Assembly: GCA_012932865.1 (NCBI GenBank)
Contig: SAXG01000012.1
Span: forward strand, 806,001-870,000
Source of the DNA: Amylostereum areolatum
Lineage: Eukaryota; Basidiomycota; Agaricomycetes; Russulales; Stereaceae
Reading direction: 5' to 3'
Length of the DNA: 64,000 bases
Below the pieces are notes generated by a model. The model was not told the DNA's origin. It saw only the letters and a program-made list of their open reading frames with translations, and searched no databases. The translations under genes were made by a program, and so were the position numbers. Shown piece after piece: positions 57,581 to 64,000 of this stretch (the stretch's first letter is position 1; each line of letters opens with the position of its first letter).

Positions 57581-58908
57581 CTAGGGGCGAATGGTGTTTT
57601 TCACATGTACAACCATATACGCGCTGAAGCGCGCCATGGAGCCCTTGACCAGCGGTCTGATTGGAAAATTCGATGCTATTGAATGTATGTATAGATACAC
57701 AAGTGTAAGTCGGAATCCAAAGACACAATTGGGTCCGAGTGGGACTATGCAACGGCCGGTGCCGCGATGGAGGAACCTATGCAACGGGTCGGCGCTAGCA
57801 GGAGGATGAGTATAACTTGCCTCACGCTTTTTCTTGCGCGTCTTGGCAGATGGTTCTTGAGATGCAGGAACACTGGTAGTTGCCTGTGAAGCCCCTACGA
57901 TACCAAATGAAGGAGCGGGCGTTGCCGACAATCGTCCAGCAAGGCTAGGAGCGGGAGTCTCCGCGACGAGAGTGTCTAGTGGGGCAGTAGCCTGCTGGAG
58001 TTCGAAGGCCTTGATAGAGTGAAGAGCAGTGGTTCGCATTGCGTATGTTAACAAAGTAGTATTTTGATTCTTTTTGGCACCAGAGGCAACCATTGATTTA
58101 TCCCTTTCGAGCGGTGGTGGAAGATCTGGCTGCGAGTCGGACGGCGGAAGTGACCCGTCCTCTACGCGTTTGGCTTGATTGGTCTCGGTACTGGTAGATT
58201 CCACGACGGGCCAAGCGAACCCCATCCTCGGGGTGTAGTCGGGCCTATACTTGCGCAACATGTCGATGGATGATTGGAGGGAATAGAGGGATGTGAGCTT
58301 GGTGGTTCAGTCAGCATCATATCTCCCCGAAACAATGGAACTGTCCGTAAGCTGACCATGCGGTTGGACAGAACGTTGTACATATCGGGTGACTGATAGA
58401 TGCGGCTGTTTATAACGAAATAGGCGGCAAGTGGACGTGCTAGGGCTTTGGTCAAGGTATGATGACGAAAGGGGCACGGATGTAAATACTTTCTGTGGAC
58501 GAAAGACGTTGTCTTTTGTGGATGACGAAGAGAGAAGGCGGTCTTGCGTGTACGAGCGCGAATTCCACGCCGGTGAACCGCCTGATAACGCCCAAAGGGT
58601 CGGGGACGCATCGTGAGAGGCCAATCGAACAGAACATACTTTAGTTCTTCGGCTTCCTGTGCGGGAGACAACTGGATGAGCATGGTCTGCATGCGGAGGA
58701 CTTGATTGTTGCTTTGTTTGTCGTAAAACATGGAGGTGGTGAAGTAGTCAAAGACGTTGTCGACGGTCAGAGGCCCGTTCGCCTGGGAGCGAGGCGGGTT
58801 AATAGGGCGAGATGAAGTGAGCGGCGGAAGACATGCCTGCAACCATTCGTGCCAGATGAAAAATCGGTGAGAGTAGTCGTCAGACGGATGAAGATCGGTG
58901 TGGTCCAT
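57581..58908 (-). CDS. MED6: Mediator complex subunit 6
   Basis: Head-module subunit of Mediator, which joins activators to RNA polymerase II in the nucleus. Start ATG 58908-58906 (MDHTDLHPSDDYSHRFFIWH). Landmarks: NGPLTVDNVFDYFTTSMFYD, KQSNNQVLRMQTMLIQLSPA, then an intron and RFTGVEFALVHARPPSLFVI with HKRQRLS (the family signature), PLAAYFVINSRIYQSPDMYN, VLSNRM, and MLRKYRPDYTPRMGFAWPVV. The last about 150 residues are Ala/Ser/Pro-rich with a basic KTRKKKREA. The stop shown at 57581 assumes no further intron; a splice donor (GTGAGG) after KKKR could end the protein differently. The converging AP-3 sigma gene ends 11 bp away. Confidence 0.93.
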
Positions 58909-59116
58909 GGGGAAGAAAGAGGGAGACGAGGGACGGGTAAGCGAAGCAGGCGATGAGAACTTGGTGGTGGAGGGTGAGAACGACCGGCCCTTGTGAAGCT
59001 CTCGAATGCGCGGCTAGTTTGCTCCCACCTGAACCCGGTCCCGTCCTGCTGGGACCACAACTCGTGTTTTATCCCGACCCCCGCATTCTCCTTCGGCACC
59101 ATGTCCCCTCTTCCCC
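58909..59116. promoter_or_regulatory. Shared divergent promoter of MED6 and the NRAMP gene
   Basis: 208 bp between opposing start codons at 58908 and 59117. An earlier ATG at 59101 is in another frame and closes after 40 codons, so it may act as an upstream reading frame overlapping the NRAMP start. Confidence 0.45.
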
Positions 59117-61480
59117 ATGCCTCCTCTCGCCAGTCAGATCCATGCGTCCGACGCCCTCCCGCCGACGCCCTCTCCTCCCTCCCGACTTGGTCTCATCTCC
59201 GCCAGAATTCTGCATCACGTTAAGAACCATGCTGGTGTAGGTAAGACTGGTTCCTTTCTCTCTCCCTTTCCTACTCCTCATCCCGAGCTAAACCCAGGTT
59301 TCATATGCGCCGTCGCGTATTTTGACCCGTAAGTCTGCTGCCGCGGTCACGATCGCTACACTTTACCTCGCTTCACATCGTATGATATGCTCATTCCCGC
59401 ATCTTTCTCAAGAGGAAACTGGAGCGTCGATCTTCAAGCTGGTGCAAGCTTCGGCTATCGTCCCATGCTCTTTGTGATCTTAATGGCTGGCATTGGCGCG
59501 ATCATCTTCCAGGTGGGCTGCAGCGTTCGCCCCACCACGCCTTACGCCTGACTAACGTTCGCGCAAGTCAATGGCCTGTAAACTCGGGTGTGTGACAGGT
59601 CTAGGTAGAAGCCAGGCTCCTCCTCCAACCCGTCGTTTCTGATGGCCCTGTTACAGACCTGGCAACCCATTGTCGACTTCTTTTGTACAACAGGCCACGG
59701 TACACGAAACTATTTCGATATGGCTTGCTATATCCCCTCTATGTCCTCTGTGAAATCGCCATAATCAGTACGGATCTCGCTGAATTGCTTGGATCAGCGA
59801 TTGGCCTCTGTCTCCTCTTCCCCGCCTTGCCTCTCTGGGCAGCAGTGCTTGTCACTGCAGCCGATGTCCTAGTCTTTCTCGTCATTGGAGATCCCACCCG
59901 AGGCAAAGGTCGCCCTGTTCGAGCATTTGAATGGACAGTCATCGGCCTGGTATGCAAGCCTATAAAGTCGAGGGAACGAAACTCACCCCCCTTTTATCCT
60001 TCTGAAGGTCTTTGCGGTCTTAGTTTGCTTCATCGTACTCCTCGTCCAAGTACATGCAAGCTGGCCAGACGTATTTCTTGGTTTCATACCCTCCAAGCGA
60101 CTATTCATGACAAAGCCCAATGCTCTCTATGCTGGTAAGCACCTAGAGTTTTCGCTGTTAACTTGCATAAGCGAACTCACGTTTGGATAGCCGTCGGTAT
60201 TCTCGGTGCCACTGTTATGCCCCACGCGCTCTTCCTTGGGTCATTTCTCGCCACACAAGACCGCGTATCCACCCCCCCAGCTCCCATGCCGCACCCAACC
60301 AATACTTCGGCCAGGTCCTCGACGCGGTGGTCGCGTTTCAGATCGTGGTTTCGTTCTCTCTTTTCGATCACGCATTCGGAACGCATTGCTGCCGACCGCG
60401 AACACCGTAATAAATACACTTATCCAGAAAATAACACCCTGGATTTTGTACAGGCGCATTTGGGCCATGGCTTGGGCGATATAGTCGTCAGCTTGTTGGG
60501 CGTTGCCGTCCCGATCAATTCAGCGTGCGTTTGTTTCTCAGGTACCTCTCGATATGATGCTGAAAACGTCGTCAATCAGCATCCTGATTATTGCCGCTAC
60601 CGTCTTCTTCAACCGTGAACCCTCCCGAACAGTCAACTCGGCGTCCGTCGGCTTATTCGACGCACATGATCTAATCAGAGCTCATCTGGGCAAAGGTAAG
60701 ACATCTCTGCATGGGGTAGCCACTTCCACCAACTCACATGCGATATAGCTCCTGCGCTCATATTTGCCATCGCGTTGCTCTGCGCTGGCCAAACAGCTAG
60801 CATCACCGCTACTCTCGCCGGACAGATCGTCTCTGAGGGCTTCATCGAATGGCGCTTCTCGGTCAGAGCCCCTCCCCCCCTCCTATTCATATGCGCTTGT
60901 CTGATAGATCCAATCTTTACAGCCGGTCCTCCGCAGACTTATAACCCGCCTCCTGGGTCTCATCCCGTCCATGGCGGTCGCAATTGCATTTGGCCGCGAT
61001 GGGATCGATACCTTGCTTGTTGTGTCGCAAGTGATACTCTCCATCGTCCTGCCCGTAGTCGTTTTCCCCCTCGTCTATTTCTCGTCCTCTCCGGCTCTGA
61101 TGTCAGTTCCCAAGCCCCCGTCGCCCCAAACAGTGTATCCATCTGCACCTGTCGGAACAGAAAAAGAAAAGGCAGAAGTCGTGATAATGGAGGCGCCCGT
61201 GATTCCTGCCATGTGCTTGGACGGCGAAGACGCCAGGCTTCCCAGCATCCCCGAACAGACTCTTCAAGAGGAGGCCGCTGGAGTCGGTGAAGAGAGGACG
61301 ATGGATCCTCGAGAACGTGAGGACTCTCGGTCGGGTTTGATAGACTTCGAAGAGACAGTGGATTATAGCAACGGATGGGCACTGACAACTGTAGGATACC
61401 TCATCTGGCTGCTCGTCGTTGCTGCCAATGTCTACGTTATAGTCGAGTTGATTTTGGGAGCTGCAACTGGAACAAATTGA
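59117..61480 (+). CDS. NRAMP-family divalent metal transporter
   Basis: Proton-coupled uptake of manganese, iron or related ions across the plasma, endosome or vacuole membrane. Start ATG 59117 (MPPLASQIHASDALPPTPSP). Across an intron, helix 1 carries the metal-binding DPGN (FDPGNWSVDLQAGASFGY). Then FVILMAGIGAIIFQ, SMACKLG, LYPLYVLCEIAIISTDLAEL with the conserved E..I...DLAE pattern, and PLWAAVLVTAADVLVFLVIG. Helix 6 reads AVGILGATVMPHALFLGSFL with the metal-ligand A..M and the MPH motif (Ala where Asn or Ser is usual). A polar loop (STRWSRFRSWFRSLFS) follows, then LGDIVVSLLGVAVPINSA, FAIALLCAGQTASITATLAG, VVSQVILSIVLPVVVFPLVY, a 75-residue acidic loop and a last helix YLIWLLVVAANVYVIVELIL. 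About ten introns. Stop 61478-61480. Confidence 0.93.
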
Positions 61481-64000
61481 TCATGATACATATGCACATA
61501 CGGCATTATTCCTCTCAGTGATGACAATGGCCATTGTGTAGTATGGACCGACCTGACAGCATGACTAGTCTACCGTTGTACCGCCTTCACTCTCATTCAC
61601 ACCGTATGCGTCTAGTGACAGGCAACACTGCGGGCATGTAATTCGTAGCAGCCTGAGGACGTTCGTGAAATGTAACCGGACGTCATGGACCACACGAATC
61701 TCGGGAAGTCATACATAGTAAGTACTGACAGACCAAATATTCTCGGGTATCATGAATGTCAGCTCGCACAGCCTTGGAACGAAGAGGGACGCGATTCTAT
61801 CGGCATCTGCGAGAGAAAACGCCACGTATACACGCATGTATGCAATGGCCGTATGTGACCGCTCACAACTCTCAAGTCATAACGTCTCGGGCTCAATTCT
61901 TCCTCTCGAAACGCGCAAGACGAAACACCTTCTGCCGACTGTGGCCTCCGAACTCAGCGGGGACAACAACATCGACGAAGGTGCGAAGGGAGCGGTACAA
62001 TAGCCCTTCCTGGAATTTGGAAACTCGTGGCGGGGCCAAGCGTCTGTAATCGCGCCAAACTAGCCCCCTTGCACGGCGGGTGGCCTCTGTTGTCCCAGCG
62101 CCTCGCGCCCGTTCATGATGCGGGCATAAGAAATTAGAACCCCGTCCAGTGGATTTCAGACGGTAAGCGCCAGAACATTAATGGCAATGATGCACTGAGC
62201 GAATCTCCACCTTCCGCCGCCCCTCTTCCCAGGCCAAATGTGAGAAAGAGGATGGCGACCTACACGTCCACACCACGCGATACTCCAATGACAGATGAAA
62301 AGAGGTACGCACATCACAAATTCAGGATGCAGCGCGAGCCGGCGAAAGTGAACCAACGTCACAAAGATGAGATCCTTCCTGTGCAAGTGTTCCGTCAAAC
62401 CAACTAGGAAACCGTGGGTGGCGCCCGACAACGAACAGTTTGTAGCAACCTGAGCAGTAACAGACCGGTAGCGCTGCCGCTTGTTGGTCCGGACCTAGTC
62501 GATGCTCCCGGAGCGTGGCAGTGGACCTTTGACTGTTGAGCGACATTTGTTGGACGATCAACAAAGAACATGTTCACCCACGGCTGTGTATCTATGTACA
62601 CGGGTTGTTCATCTTGGCCTGGGACCAGTTATTGGAGTGCCGTCAGCAACCCCTTGATTTAACACGCCGCCTTCAAGGATCACGACTTCGGTCACGACTC
62701 TGGTGGTTGATGGGTAGGTGAGTGTCATATTCATGTAGAAAAATGGAGGATGGTCGCCCTGACGAACCAGCAGTACGCGGAGGCGATGCGAAACGAGGCT
62801 AACACCTCACTGACAGATCGACAACGTGAACGCATAAAGACCCCATGCTGTACCACGCACCCTAAAGGCCATGAGTAATCCCTGATGATTATTGAGCGGG
62901 CAGAACGACCCTGAAAGCGTGAGGAGTATAGAACGGACTCGGGCGCTGGTACGGTTGCATCGGAGTGCTCCCCTCCTCCTCCAGCGTAACGTATGCATCG
63001 CTCCCAGGTTGTTCCAGTGGAGAATCTGCCCCGGGAATGGCGTATCTGAAACTTGCGATCCCATTTGCCGATCTTCACAGCAAGGCTGATATTATACAGT
63101 TGTACTTGTCGGAGGCCGACCCCAATCTGCGTCGCCCCGGTAGAGAATCAGATACGATAGCCGCCAACCCCAGGTGTACTTGCCAGTTGCCTTGCGTTGT
63201 GACTTATCCCATCGGACTGCGCCACTCAGGAAGTGCCGTGACCTCTAAATAGTTTGTATACCTGGAATGGGCACCATCATATATCTATGATGCGGTGGAA
63301 TGAGGTCTCATAGATGAGCTTCGGAGTCGAGGGGACTCACTTGAGTGAGGGCGCCCGATTTTGTCCAAAGCCGCTCTGAATCAAGGGAATCAGGGTAGGG
63401 GTGTGGGTCTTGTGTATCGTCAGGGAACGACTAAACACTTCGGACACCCGTTTGGTCCACTTGGATGTCTGAGGACGCGTCGGTATCAAGTCCGATTGGT
63501 GTGGCACATACCAACGATGGTCCGTCGCTGAGCACAGCGCAATAGGATTCCGAGCTTCGAAAGAAACGCAGAGGCGCGGTGAAGAGAAGATAAAACTAGA
63601 TCATGCTGAAACGTGTAAGTTCTGCCCAACGAAAACACAGTGGACAGCGGACATGTTCGTCCGTCTGCATGCACTAAGTACGTAGACCCAAAAACGAGTC
63701 AGCACACCTCAACGAGCGTCAAGTCACACGTCAACGCACTAAGGAGTAGGGCATCACCGAGCTATGTTTTACTCGATTGGACATTTGTAGAAACCACTCG
63801 AACTGCATCAAATTATGCAAAATCAAAGGTACAAACAATTTTATCCAAGCAACATAGCAAGCAAAAAGAAAGTGACGAGGTGAAGAATGTGGTAACTTAT
63901 AAGAAAATGCGGGTGTGAAGGGTAATAAAAGGGGTAAAGGTTTAAATTAGAAAGTGAACCCGGATAAATAACGTAGAAAAAGGTAGGAATGAATGAAGAA
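61481..64000. other. 2.5 kb with no recognised gene; AT-rich right end
   Basis: Downstream of the NRAMP gene. Frames here are short and I found no domain. On the minus strand 62160-62430 can encode a few hydrophobic stretches (FVMCVPLFICHWSIAW) that could be a decayed membrane protein, but frames do not join convincingly. From about 63780 to the end the composition turns clearly A-rich. No inverted repeats or transposon genes seen. Confidence 0.3.

Noticed and set aside
62156..63078. Possible membrane protein on the minus strand near the right end
   Set aside because: Hydrophobic runs are present, but frames cannot be joined with plausible introns and no family signature is seen.
1..64000. 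CRISPR arrays, prophage, bacterial operons, riboswitches
   Set aside because: No regularly spaced repeats and no bacterial gene organisation; introns throughout show nuclear eukaryotic DNA.

Overview
The window looks like nuclear DNA of a mushroom-forming basidiomycete (probably Agaricomycetes). The signs are dense genes split by introns of about 50 bp, GC-rich coding sequence, and two copies of a gene of the DUF6589 family, which is expanded in Agaricomycetes. I recognise fifteen ordinary eukaryotic genes, two unrecognised genes, and one membrane transporter gene broken by nested transposons.

Layout, left to right. 1-10.7 kb, all minus strand: an unrecognised gene running off the left edge, a C3HC4 RING-finger protein, an unrecognised low-complexity protein, a secreted GH18 chitinase with two CBM5/12 modules and an apparent frameshift in the second, and casein kinase 2 alpha. 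10.8-17.6 kb: mobile element copy 1, inserted 127 bp upstream of the CK2 alpha start codon. 17.6-22 kb: a SET-domain protein and the mitochondrial DnaJ chaperone Mdj1. 23-33.3 kb: an MFS multidrug-type transporter gene interrupted by a TA-flanked transposon, which itself contains mobile element copy 2. 34.9-41.7 kb: choline kinase and a tandem CCCH zinc-finger (TTP/Zfs1-type) mRNA-binding protein. 41.7-49.7 kb: the proteasome activator Blm10/PA200. 50-61.5 kb: AIM18-type chalcone-isomerase fold protein, Tim21, V-ATPase subunit F, ecdysoneless homologue, AP-3 sigma, Mediator subunit 6 and an NRAMP metal transporter. 61.5-64 kb: no recognised gene.

The most interesting object is the 6,764-bp element, present as two almost identical direct copies (10825-17588 and 24544-31307). 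It has imperfect terminal inverted repeats of about 115 bp whose tips fold into hairpins, and copy 1 is flanked by a perfect 9-bp target-site duplication. It encodes exactly two intact, convergent, intron-containing genes: a RecQ-like superfamily 2 helicase (783 aa, plus strand) and a 1,095-aa DUF6589 protein (minus strand). Their stop codons overlap by 7 bp. I propose that the DUF6589 protein is a DDE-type transposase and the helicase its accessory factor, that is, a two-gene cut-and-paste transposon with Mutator-like ends. I found only three differences between the copies. All are C/T at CpG sites and none changes a protein, so the duplication is recent.

Exon boundaries were worked out by hand from GT-AG (and two GC-AG) sites. 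Where the exon sum is stated to be a multiple of three (both transposon genes, MDJ1, choline kinase, CCCH protein, VMA7), the model is well supported. Elsewhere internal boundaries are approximate.
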